A stretch of DNA of 64,000 bases from Chloroflexia bacterium (GTDB lineage Bacteria; Chloroflexota; Chloroflexia; Thermobaculales; Thermobaculaceae): assembly GCA_030446765.1 (NCBI GenBank), contig JAUJMR010000002.1, forward strand, positions 234,743 through 298,742. The letters are read 5' to 3'. Both the position numbers and the translations under genes were made by a program. Each line of letters starts with the position of its first letter. Positions within the stretch are counted from its first letter, which is position 1. The notes beneath the pieces are model-generated. The model saw nothing but the letters and a program-made list of their open reading frames with translations, was not told where the DNA came from and ran no database searches. Positions 10,547 to 20,569 of this stretch are shown here, piece by piece.

Positions 10547-10571
10547 GAGGTTGGGGCAGCCGGCCAACCTC
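10547..10571 (+). other. Intergenic hairpin after the substrate-binding gene
   Basis: GAGGTTGG (10547-10554) pairs with CCAACCTC (10564-10571) around a 9-base loop. No T-run follows, so it is more likely an mRNA-processing or stability element, or a weak terminator that lets the receptor gene be expressed above its permeases. A TATACT box at 10616-10621 may restart transcription for the permeases. Confidence 0.5.
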
Positions 10572-10666
10572 TCTTCAAGACCGTAACTTGAACCAGAATG
10601 TCTATCAAGCTGTTGTATACTCGCGGTCGTAATCTGATCTCTAAGTAGACGGTAGGTAAAACGAAG

Positions 10667-11596
10667 ATGGCACGATTCGCTCTAAACCGTATTCTCTGGA
10701 CACTCCCCGTCTTCTGGCTTGTAATCACAGTGACGTTTGTCTTGATACAGGTCACGCCGGGTTCCCCCTGGGACGCATTCAACGCGGCAAATGGCGGTCG
10801 GCTCAGTCCTGACTTGCGCCCAACATGGGAACGGGAGCACGGCCTCGACAAGCCAGTGGCGCAGCAGTATGTTAATTACATTGTTAACTCCGCCCGGTTC
10901 CAATTTGGTGAGTCCTACACCCAGCAAGGTCAGACGGTCAGCCAGAGAATAATGGAGGGCTTTCCGTATTCCGCCAGGATCGGCATTTACGCACTCGTAC
11001 TTGCGGCGGTCATTGGCGTTCCTCTTGGCGTAATCGCGGCGTTGAAACAAAACACCATGGTTGATTATGTCAGCCTCTTCTTCGCTACGGTCGGGGCTAC
11101 GGTGCCCAGTTTCGTGATCGGCTTCTTCATGCTTGCCTTCTTCGGGGTCCGACTAAACTGGGTGCCGATTCTGTGGACCGACTGGCGCAACTACATCCTG
11201 CCCGTAGTGGTGCTCGGTATCGGCACATCGGCCTTTATCGCGCGGCTAACGCGGGCCAGCATCCTGGAGATCACGCGCCAGGATTACGTCCGAACAGCAC
11301 GTGCGAAGGGTCTGCCGGAGCGCACCGTGACGATCCGCCACATCCTGCGCAACGGCCTTATCCCCGTCGTGACCATTATGGGACCAGCACTGGCCGCGCT
11401 CATCACGGGAACGATCATCATCGAGAACGTGTTCGGTGTGCCCGGGATGGGGTATCTGTACATTCAGAGTATCGGTGCGCGCGACTACCCGGTGATCATG
11501 GGCACAACGCTCTTTTACACGTTCTTCATCGTCCTCGGCAACATGCTGGTTGATCTGACCTATGGGGTGCTTGATCCCCGTATCAAGGCGAGCTAA
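10667..11596 (+). CDS. Peptide ABC transporter permease (DppB type)
   Basis: A 309-residue inner-membrane permease of the BPD_transp_1 family. It starts with the characteristic first helix FALNRILWTLPVFWLVITVTF and shows the DppB-type periplasmic loop, then about five further helices. The EAA loop that contacts the ATPase reads RTARAKGLPERTVTIRHILRNGLIPV. The C-terminus EN-VFGVPGMGYL...DYPVIMGTTL is typical of DppB. It pairs with the DppC-type permease just downstream. No ATPase genes (DppD/DppF) follow, so the ATPases must be encoded elsewhere. The SD is weak (ACGAAG). Confidence 0.92.
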   Translation: MARFALNRILWTLPVFWLVITVTFVLIQVTPGSPWDAFNAANGGRLSPDLRPTWEREHGLDKPVAQQYVNYIVNSARFQFGESYTQQGQTVSQRIMEGFPYSARIGIYALVLAAVIGVPLGVIAALKQNTMVDYVSLFFATVGATVPSFVIGFFMLAFFGVRLNWVPILWTDWRNYILPVVVLGIGTSAFIARLTRASILEITRQDYVRTARAKGLPERTVTIRHILRNGLIPVVTIMGPALAALITGTIIIENVFGVPGMGYLYIQSIGARDYPVIMGTTLFYTFFIVLGNMLVDLTYGVLDPRIKAS

Positions 11597-11624
11597 GAGC
11601 GAACGGCCACAGGGAGGCTCGGAG

Positions 11625-12572
11625 ATGACGGTCGCAAAGACGGAGCAGTTGGGCGCATTGCGGGCAGAAGCCGCGCAATCCAAGCCGCGCGGCCTGTGGT
11701 CAGATGCATGGCGACGGCTGAAAAAAAACAAGGCAGCGCTCGCCGGGGTGGCCTATATCGCGGTGCTCGCCCTCATCGCAATTTTCGCCAAGTTTCTTGC
11801 TCCTCATGACCCGAATTTCATTCCGGCCGACGCGCTCGCCAACACGCCGCCCGTATGGCAAGAGGGGGCTGACCGGCGCTTTCTCCTGGGCACCGATAGC
11901 CTCTCGCGTGACATCTTGAGCAGGCTGATCTACGGCGCACAAATTAGCCTCGTTGTGGGCTTCATCCCGGTGGCACTAGAGCTTCTCCTGGGTGCGACGG
12001 TCGGTATTATGGCCGGCTGGCTGGGTGGGCGCTGGGATAACGTCCTAATGCGTATGGTGGATGTGGTGTATGCGTTCCCGTCGCTCCTGTTCTTCATCGT
12101 GGTATCCTCGGCCTTGGGGAGCACACCCTTCGGGCGTATGCTCTCTGGCCTGGTACTGTTGTTCGTGGCGTTCGCGGTCACCGGCTGGGTCACAATGGCA
12201 CGCCTCGTCCGCGGGCAGGTTCTCACGCTTAAGAACAAGGAGTTTATTGAGGCTGCCCGTTCTGTCGGCGTCCCGACCCAACGTATCATTTGGCGGCATG
12301 TCATACCGAACAGCCTTGCACCGATCATCGTCTCGGTCACCTTTGGCATACCCGGGTACATCCTGGCCGAAGCCGCCCTGAGCTATCTCGGCCTCGGGAT
12401 TCACCCACCGGCCGCGAGCTGGGGTAATATGGTCCGGGAGTTCAGCACCCTCATCAGCCTGAACGCCGTGTTCGTCCTGATGCCCGCGGCACTGATCGCG
12501 CTCACGATGCTTGCGTTCACGTTCCTGGGTGACGGCCTGCGCGATGCGCTCGATCCCCAAATGACCAAGTAA
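11625..12572 (+). CDS. Peptide ABC transporter permease (DppC type)
   Basis: A 315-residue permease with the N-terminal OppC-type segment (WSDAWRRLKKNKAALAGVAYI), the conserved HDP-x-F region after helix 1, and LLGTDSLSRDILSRLIYGAQISL, a DppC hallmark. The EAA loop is EAARSVGVPTQRIIWRHVIPNS. The track starts at 11562 inside dppB; ATG 11625 with AGGGAGG 7 bases upstream is the better start and leaves a 28-base gap after dppB. The C-terminus LGDGLRDALDPQ is typical. A clear terminator follows, ending the transporter operon. Confidence 0.93.
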   Translation: MTVAKTEQLGALRAEAAQSKPRGLWSDAWRRLKKNKAALAGVAYIAVLALIAIFAKFLAPHDPNFIPADALANTPPVWQEGADRRFLLGTDSLSRDILSRLIYGAQISLVVGFIPVALELLLGATVGIMAGWLGGRWDNVLMRMVDVVYAFPSLLFFIVVSSALGSTPFGRMLSGLVLLFVAFAVTGWVTMARLVRGQVLTLKNKEFIEAARSVGVPTQRIIWRHVIPNSLAPIIVSVTFGIPGYILAEAALSYLGLGIHPPAASWGNMVREFSTLISLNAVFVLMPAALIALTMLAFTFLGDGLRDALDPQMTK

Positions 12573-12612
12573 CAGCCGCCCCCGCTCCAGCGGGAACCGG
12601 CCATCCTGATCC

Positions 12613-12646
12613 GGGACGAGGCATGTAGTCCATGCCTCGTCCCTTT
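12613..12646 (+). terminator. Intrinsic terminator of the peptide transporter operon
   Basis: GGGACGAGGCATG (12613-12625) pairs perfectly over 13 bp with CATGCCTCGTCCC (12631-12643) around the loop TAGTC and is followed by TTTGCGTTG. The T-run is short but the stem is very strong. Confidence 0.8.
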
Positions 12647-12754
12647 GCGTTGCCCGCCATCTTTATCAGTTGTTTACGCCGATCCCCTTGTGAGCCGACA
12701 CGCCCTTCCGGATAGTAGCCTGAGACGATTGGCTCTAGACGCCAGGGAGGCCCC

Positions 12755-15700
12755 ATGACGACATATACCAGGCGCCCCGATCCCAGCCCGCTACCCACCA
12801 GTGCCGGGGAGGACGCGCAGCTCGTAGCGACTTACCTGCAGGCGCTACTGAAACAGACGCCGGCGACGGAGCTGCCACATATCTCGCTGCGGCTCGCACG
12901 GACGGACGCCGGCAATGTGCCCGGGATCGCCGTCGAGGATGCGGTAAATGCCGTGGGCAAGGTGGTCGTCCTTGGGAAAGCTGGCTCCGGAAAGACCACG
13001 ATGCTCTCGAGCGTGGTGTCCAGCGTTGCAGTACGGTCACTCGAGGCCCACTTCGGCCGACCCGACGGCGACCGATCCCTCTCCCTCGAAGACCAGCGTA
13101 TCCCGCTCTTCGTCGCGCTGGCCGATACGGAGGGACTGCACCTGCCCGAGCTTCTCCAGCGCTCGTTTACCAATGCAGGCGTGCGTGTGTCGGCGGCGTG
13201 CACCGAGCGCCTAGTCGAAGATTATCCCTTGCTCATCGCCTACGACGGTCTCGACGAAGTGCGCGCCGAGCGCCGACTTGAGGCTGCTGCGGAGATCGCC
13301 AGCACGGTGACCCGCGCAGGCTCACCGCATCGGTTCCTCGTAAGCTGCCGGGAAGATGAGTTTTCCCTCTACAGCGTCTGGTTCGATGAGTGCGAGACTC
13401 GTCACATCGAGCCCGTCACCCAGGAGCAGGCGCGCGAGTACCTGACCGCCACCGTGCAGCGCGCTGACTCCCAGTGGCGACTACGCGACGAGCGCGTTTG
13501 GGGCTTCGTTTCGACCGTCCGGGCGCTCGACTGCCTGCGCCAGGAACTCACTGACAACAAAGGCCCGGCTGGTTCGGCGGGCAAACTCCTGCTTGGCGTC
13601 GGCCGCAAGCTCCTTCTGCAGGCCGAGGCAAAGCGCCGAGCTCGCGGTGGAGACGCCGTACAGAGCCGCACCATGGTCCGCCTTCTCGCCGCGCTCGCGT
13701 TTTCGATGCGCGCTGAGGGCGTGGCGAAGATCTCTCGCGAACAGGCGTGTTCAGTGATCGCCGCTGCCTTGGGCGACGAGCTCACACCCGAGCCGCACCT
13801 GGAGTTGCTGCTCGACTCAGGGCTCATTGAAAGCACAGACGCGCGCCGCTGCCTGCAGTTCCTCGACACGGCAATAGAGGAAACCTTCAGCGCGTACGCG
13901 CTGCTCCTGCATGTCGAGTCCGGTGGCTCACTGAATGAGTACGTCGCCGCGGAGGCAGATCGAGAGCGCTGGAGCGCTCCACTGACCCTACTGTACGGTC
14001 TCCACCCCGACCGGGGTGCAATGCTCCGGGCCGTGATGGGCGATGGGCGAAATCCCGCGCTCGTCCGACTCGCCGTCCGCTGCCTCGTGGCGAACGAACC
14101 GGTGGACGAGTGGGGGCAAATTACTGCGCAGTCCGATCTGGACACGTCCGCGCATCTCTATCTGGGCACGGCGTTCGCGGAGCTCGGTCACCACGACCAG
14201 GCAATATTGGAGTTGGGGCGTGCGATTCAGGGCGGGCTAGACAGCGCAGAGGTGCACGCCCGGCTCGGTAGCCTGAATCAGACACGGGGCGATCACGCTG
14301 CCGCACGGTTAGAGTTCGAGCAGGCGCTCGAGCGAGAACCCGCGAATACGGCATACAAACGACACCTCGGTATGTGCCTCGCGCTTGACGGGCAGTACGA
14401 GCTGGCGATTGCTTGCTTGCGGGAGGTTATCGCCGATCTCAAGGGCGACTGTGCCCTCACCCAGCACGAGCTGGGTGGCATCTACAAACAGCAGGGACGC
14501 ACGACGGACGCGACGGCGGAGTTGCAGGAAGCCGCGGACCTGGTCCCAGGCAGTGCGCTTTACCGCACCAGCCTTGGTGCAGTCCTCGCGGCATCTGGCG
14601 ATCTCAATGCCGCAGCCACGCAACTCCACGCGGCCCTGGAGCATGACCCCGAGTTCGCGGCAGCACACAACGAGCTCGGTGCCGTGCTCGAGCAGCAGGG
14701 GCGCTTGGAAGAAGCACTCGTCCAGTACAGTCGGGCGGCAGACCTGCACCCCGGCGAACCGGTCTATCATCGCAACGCCGGTACGGTGCTGCGCATGCTC
14801 GGCCGGACGGCTGGTGCCGAGCGCGAGCTAACAACCGCGATCGAGCTGGATGCATCGTACGCCGACGCGTACAACGAACTCGGCATACTGATGCTCGAAA
14901 CCGGGCGTCCAGCCGCCGCGCTGGAAAACTTCCAGCGGGCGGTGGAACTCGTACCGGCGCAGGCCCAGTACCACCTGCGCACGGGCATCGCGTACCGCGC
15001 GCTCAAGCAGCCGGCGGAAGCGATCCGCGCGCTGGAGACTGCGGCATCGATCGAACCTACGGCGGACACGCACGGTGTACTCGCCGATGCGTACTCGGCG
15101 GACGGTCATCTGCTGGAGGCGGTACAACAGTACCGGTGGGCGGTCGAGCTCAGCGGCGGGCTGCCTTCGTACCTCGTGAACGCGGCTCAGGTACAACGCC
15201 GAGCCGGATTGCTCGCGGAGGCGGAAGCCTCGCTGCAACGCGCACTGGCCGCGGACTCGAGCCTGGCCGGGGCACACTTCGAACTGGGTGTATTGCTTGA
15301 GGACCAAGGGCGCATCCAGGATGCGTTCGCATCGTACGCCCGCGCATCGGAGCTCGCGCCGGATGTCACGGAGTATCTGGTGGCGCTGAGTCGCAGCGCA
15401 CGCATGGCCGGTGATACGGAACGCGCCAGGGCCGTGATCGACCGCGCTGTCGAACTTGCACCATCTTCGGGTGCCGTCTGGGATGAGATGGGCACTCTCG
15501 CACTTGAGCGCGGGGACACTTCGCTCGCTCTGCAGCACTCCCGCACAGCCGTGGCCCGAGAGCCGGAGAACGCTCGATACCGTACTCACCTCGCCCGTGC
15601 TCTCCGGCAAGGTGGAGCGATCAGCCAGGCGCTTGATTCGGCAACCGAGGCGGCGCGGCTTGATCCGCAGCTACCGGCCGCGCAGCACGAGTACGCACTC

Positions 15701-18700
15701 GCGCTCGCGGCGACCGGCGACCTTGATGCCGCCCTCGGCCGGTTGCGCACCGCCACACGCCTGGAGCCACAGGACCCCACATACGCGCTCGACCTGGGTC
15801 GCCACGCCCGGCTGCGAGGCAGGCTCAACGAGGCGCTCAACGCCCTGCACCGCGCGGTTGAGCTCGATCCACACTCCGGTCCCGCCCACATGGAACTCGG
15901 TCTGGCACTCGGCGACACCGGACGCTGGAACGAGGCGCTCGGACATCTGCGTTCAGCGCTACTCACGGATGACGGCGACGCGCAATATCGCCACCACTAC
16001 GGCGTGGCGTGCCTTCGGACCGGCAACGTTGAGGCAGCCGTGACAAACCTGCTCACGGCGGTCGAGCAGCAGCCCGCCAACGCCGGGGCACAGGCCGACC
16101 TCGCGGAGGCACTTGCAGCCGCGCAGCGACCCGGTGATGCGTTGACGGCACTGCGCGCCGCCTCCGCCTCGGAGCCCGAGAACCCTGCCTACCTGGTACG
16201 GCTTGCTACGCTGCTCAGAGAACAAGGCGAGTACCGAGCGGCTCAGGAGACGCTGGATCGGGCGCTGGAACTCAACCCCAATTCCGCAGCAGCGCGGAGC
16301 GAACTCGGCCTCGTGCTATCGGCCCAGGGACTCGACGAGCGGGGCCTGGCCCAGCAGATACGCGCCGTGAAAGTCGAGCCGGATAACGGTCTCTATCACT
16401 TCCGCCTCGGTGCGGCGTACCTGCGCCAACGCGCGCACGCCCAGGCGGTAGAGGAGCTCGAGCTTGCCCTCCGCATCGAGCCTGGCCATGCGGAATGGCA
16501 GCACGAGCTAGGCCGGGCACTGAGCGGCCTGGCCCGTCGTGAGGATGCCTTGCAGCCTATCTCAAAGCCGCGACCCTCGAGCCGAATGTCGGCCCGTACC
16601 ACCGCGATGCCGGCGTGACGTACAAGCTGCTCGGCCGCTATGATGAGGCATCGGAGCATCTGGAGGAGGCCGTACGGCTGCAGCCAAGCATCGCCTCCTG
16701 GCACAACGACCTCGGAATCTGCTACGAGCGCCGGGGCTGGCACGACGAGGCACTCCAGGAGTTCGAGGCCGCGATCGCGCTCGACGCCTCGCAACCGGTG
16801 TACATCTGCAACGCCGGCAACGTGCTGCGCCAGCAGGAACGGTATGAGAAGGCAATCGCGAGGCTCGAAGAGGCAAACGCTCTCAATCCCGAGTACGCGG
16901 AACCGTATCACCAGATGGCCATGACGCTCCAGGCGCTCGGCCGGCTGGACGAGGCCCTCGAGTACTACGAGCACGCCATTGCCCTCGCACCTGACACCGG
17001 CAAGTACCATTACAACCTCGGCCTGCTTCAGCAGCGCCGTGGGCGAATGGAGGAAGCGCTTGCGGCGGTGGAGACTGCGGTCCGGCTGCAGAACGAGGCG
17101 ATGTGGCACCATACGCTGGGAGTCATGCGGCGAGAGCACGGTCCGGCGATGGAGGCAGTACCGAGCCTGCGCCAGGCCCACAACCTTGAGCCGACGAACG
17201 CGACCTACATTCGAGACCTTGCACGGGCGCTGCGCGAGAGCGGCGACCTAGAAGGCGCGATGGCGTGCGCCCGCGAGGCTTTGAAGCTTGTCCCCGACGA
17301 CCCGCGCGCGATCGCGGAGCTGGCCTCAATACAGGAAGCGATGGGCGAGCTCACCGCCGCGCTCGCCTTGTACAAGCAAGCGTCGATGATCCAGCCATCG
17401 GAACCATCGTACCACCGCCAGGTCGGTACTGTCTCCCGACTACTTGATCGGCCAACGGACGCCGCCGCGTCCCTGGACCGCGCGCTAAAGCTTGCGCCCA
17501 ACGATCCACGCACCCTGTATGAGATGGGCCTGTTGCATGAGGCGCAGGGTCGATACGAGGAAGCATATAAGCTCCTCAAGCAGGCGGTGACCCAGTGCCC
17601 GCGCGAGGCGGCCTACCGATACGTGCTCGGCGTCACGATGCGCAAACTGCGAAGCCGCGAGAACCAGCTACGGCAGGCGCGGCTCCTCGCACAGTCGTCG
17701 CAGGTGTCGTATTCCGCTGCGGCTGCGGAGCTTGAGGAGGCGATCAGGATTGAACCGGGACACGCCGCGTGGCATAACGAGCTTGGTGAGACGTACGAAC
17801 TGGATGGGAGCCATGAGGAGGCGCTCAGACAGTTCAGGCAAGCAGCCGGGCTCGAATCTGACGTGCCTGTCTACCAATACAACCTGGGCCGCGCCCACAA
17901 GCGGCTGAGGGAGTACGACGACGCGGTACGGGCGCTGCAAACGGCGGTACGGCTCGACGGCGAGTATGCAGCCGCCTTCTCGGACCTCGGCACCACCTTC
18001 ACCACGCTCGGCCGAAACGCGGAAGCGCTCCTGAACCACGAGCGCGCCCTGCAGATCGACCCCAATAACCCGGAGTATCGCCGGCAGGCCGGCTCCGCAT
18101 ATCGCCAGACCCGGCGCTATCGCGACGCGCTCCAGGCACTCGCCCGCGCTGCCGAACTGGACCCGCAGAACCCGGAGACGTACAACGAGCTTGGACTCGT
18201 GTACCGCGCACAGGGCAAGCATCGCGAGGCACTCGCGGAGTTCGAGCACGCGCTGAAGCTCTCGCCGGAGCACGCGGGCTACAACCGAAACGCTGCCATC
18301 GCGTACCAGGACCTCAAGCAACCCCGCCAGGCGATCGAGAAGCTGCGCCGTGCGGTACTGCTCGAGCCAGCACGCGCGGGGTGGCATCACGAGCTCGGTG
18401 CACTGCTTGAGTCGCAGGGCGATCTGCCCCACGCGCTTGCAGAGTATCACGAGGCGGCGAACATAAATCCAGAAGGGGCCACCTACTACTACCGTGCCGC
18501 TGAGGTGTATGGGAAGTTGGGCCAGATCGAACAAGGAGTGGATGCGTTGCGGCGGGCGCTGTGGCTGGAGCCGCGCAACTACGAGTGGCGCTTCCGGCTC
18601 GGGCAACTCCACACGGAGGCCGGACAACCCGCGCTCGCGGCCGAGGAGTTCGCACGAGCGCTTGAGCTCGAGCCCGATGCCGCGGAGGCGCACCTGCAAC

Positions 18701-19476
18701 TCGGCCTCTCACTCGCCGCGCTGTCGCAGCCGGAACAGGCAGCAGAACGTCTCGCGGAGGCTGCCAAGCTCGAACCGGGCAACGTTGAGGTGCACAGCGC
18801 ACTGAGCGAGGTGCTGGAGACGTTGGGCCGTCCCGAAGAGGCGCTGAGTCACATCGTCCAGGCGCTCCTGTTGGACACCTCACTCGTCGGCTTGTACCGC
18901 AGCGCGGGTCGGCTTTATATGCAGCTCGGACGGTCCGAGGAGGCAGCGGCCGCCCTTGAACGCGCGGTCGAGCTGGAGCCCGGGGACGCTGCGACGCACT
19001 CAGACCTTGGTCTCGTGTACGAGGCACAGGAGAAGCTGAAGCTCGCGCTCGGGGAGCAGCGGGAAGCGGTGCGCATCGAGCCGACCACGGCGCTGTACGA
19101 GATGCGTGCCGGATCGTTGTGCCGGCAACTGCGCTGGTTCGACGAGGCGCGAGCAGCCCTCACTCGTGCGCTGGAGATGAGCCCGGAGGATCCACGAACA
19201 TACAATGAGATGGGACAGCTGTTCGAGGCGGTTGGGCGCCCCGAAGAAGCACGCGAGCAATACGAGGTCGCTGTGCGGCTCGCCCCGAATGAGGCCGAGT
19301 ATCACCGCAACCTGGGCGTCGTTTACAAGCGCCTCAAGCGCTACGATCTGGCCGCAAACGAGCTGCGCTACGCGGTCAAGCTCAAGCCTGGCTACGCCGA
19401 GGCGTACAAGGAACTCACGACGGTCAGCACACTCTCGTTCATCACGCGTGGCTTTACCAGGGAGCGAGCATCATAA
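12755..19476 (+). CDS. Giant NACHT-type STAND ATPase with about 51 TPRs, one-base frameshift
   Basis: Track ORFs 12755-16618 and 16615-19476 are one gene of about 2240 residues. The N-terminal 65 residues match nothing I know. A P-loop VVVLGKAGSGKTTML follows at about residues 70-84, and LLIAYDGLDEV at about 158-168 is a NACHT-style Walker B (hydrophobics, D-G-L-D-E). A helical segment of about 290 residues follows, then TPRs from about residue 460 to the end. I count about 24 before and 27 after the frameshift. The repeats alternate between an ELG-type start (HNELG, WHNDLG) and a Tyr-type start (YHRNAG, YRRQAG), giving a 68-residue unit. Inserting one C in GCCTTG near 16548-16550 turns the odd tail of ORF1 into DALAAYLKAATLEPN and joins ORF2 in register. 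STAND proteins usually sense a ligand through such repeats and oligomerise; no effector domain is visible here. A terminator lies upstream and SD GGGAGG precedes ATG 12755. Confidence 0.85.
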
Positions 19477-19517
19477 CGAGCCGTGATCCCGGTAGCGTCA
19501 ACAGGCGCTGTAACCTT

Positions 19518-19539
19518 GGGGCGTTCAATGGAACGCCCC
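19518..19539 (+). terminator. Hairpin after the NACHT-TPR gene
   Basis: GGGGCGTTC pairs perfectly with GAACGCCCC around an AATG loop, 42 bases after the TPR gene. No T-run follows, so termination strength is uncertain. Confidence 0.5.
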
Positions 19540-19617
19540 GGGCTCCCGTCCGTGACAATGTGAGTAATACAATCGGTTGTAGTCCTTGGTGAAAAGACCT
19601 GTGGAGGTAGTACCCGA

Positions 19618-20214
19618 ATGATCTTCTCGGACACGATGATTATCGAGGCCATACAGACTGGCCTCGTCCAGTTCGATCCCCCCTTGGATATCCCGGTTCA
19701 AGTCCAGCCTGCCTCCATCGACCTGCGGCTTGGCGACACCTACCGAGTGTACAACTACGCGCAGCACCACCTGATCGACCCATCCGCAGACGTGGACCTC
19801 GATGAGATCAGCGAGCTGGTGCACCAGGACGGCAAGCCGTTCATCCTGCACCCCGGCGCCTTCGTGCTGGGCTCGACGCTGGAGTACGTCCGCATCCCGA
19901 ATAGCCTGGTGGGACGTCTGGAGGGCCGGAGCAGTATCGGACGGCTCGGCGTTATCGTCCACTCAACCGCCGGCTTCATCGACTGTGGTTTCCAGGGAAA
20001 CATCACGCTGGAGATCAGCAACATCGGGAAGATCCCGGTGGCACTCCGAACCGGGATGCGCGTCTGCCAACTCACCCTGATGGAAACGGGTCCCGTCGCC
20101 CGGCCATACGGCCCGCTGCGCGGGAGCAAGTACCAGGGCCAGCGAGAGCCGACGCCGAGCCGCCTCCGCAAGGATGCCGAGTTCGCGCCATCGGTGGAGA
20201 CGCTACTACGGTAG
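19618..20214 (+). CDS. dcd: dCTP deaminase
   Basis: Deaminates dCTP to dUTP (and possibly onward to dUMP in bifunctional forms), feeding dTMP synthesis. The 198-residue protein has the trimeric dUTPase/Dcd fold. QPASIDLRLGD near residue 30 and EGRSSIGRLGVIVHSTAGFID near 100-120 hold the active-site Ser-Arg and Glu positions of the family, and the C-terminus carries the nucleotide-binding YQGQREPTPSR. It is of typical length. GGAGG at 19603-19607 lies 10 bases before ATG 19618. It stands alone between the TPR giant and a secreted protein. Confidence 0.93.
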   Translation: MIFSDTMIIEAIQTGLVQFDPPLDIPVQVQPASIDLRLGDTYRVYNYAQHHLIDPSADVDLDEISELVHQDGKPFILHPGAFVLGSTLEYVRIPNSLVGRLEGRSSIGRLGVIVHSTAGFIDCGFQGNITLEISNIGKIPVALRTGMRVCQLTLMETGPVARPYGPLRGSKYQGQREPTPSRLRKDAEFAPSVETLLR

Positions 20215-20569
20215 GTGCGGCGACAACGGTCCCCCACGAGGTAGAGCGACAACTGCGCGGTAATTCGAGGCGATTGGCGGCGAAAAGCACGATGCCGAAC
20301 TTGTGCAACCGCCCATTGGTCTTGTAGCATGAGGTGGTCGACCTGAGCGGTTGGCCACTTTGGTATTTCCGCACGCCAGTCCCGGCACCTGAAACCGCCG
20401 ACCTCGGTCAACTCCTGTCCTGGAGCCACGACTGCGGGTCGAGCCTATCGTAAATGGTATCTGGGCTTGGCGTCTCAGCCGAATCATGAGCGCCCCACGT
20501 AAACAACTGGCGCCGCCATGCAAAACGCACCACTGCGCCGGGCGCAGTAATGGGACCTAGGGAGTTATA
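20215..20569 (+). other. Intergenic region without a recognised gene
   Basis: About 355 bases between dcd and the secreted-protein gene. The track ORFs here are short, on the opposite strand and resemble nothing known. I see no clear promoter; TAGGGAG at 20558-20564 is the ribosome site of the next gene. Confidence 0.5.

Noticed and set aside
17668-18699. 343-residue ORF opposite the TPR gene, and other long antisense ORFs there
   Set aside because: They are shadows of the repetitive GC-rich TPR coding frame and have no independent features.
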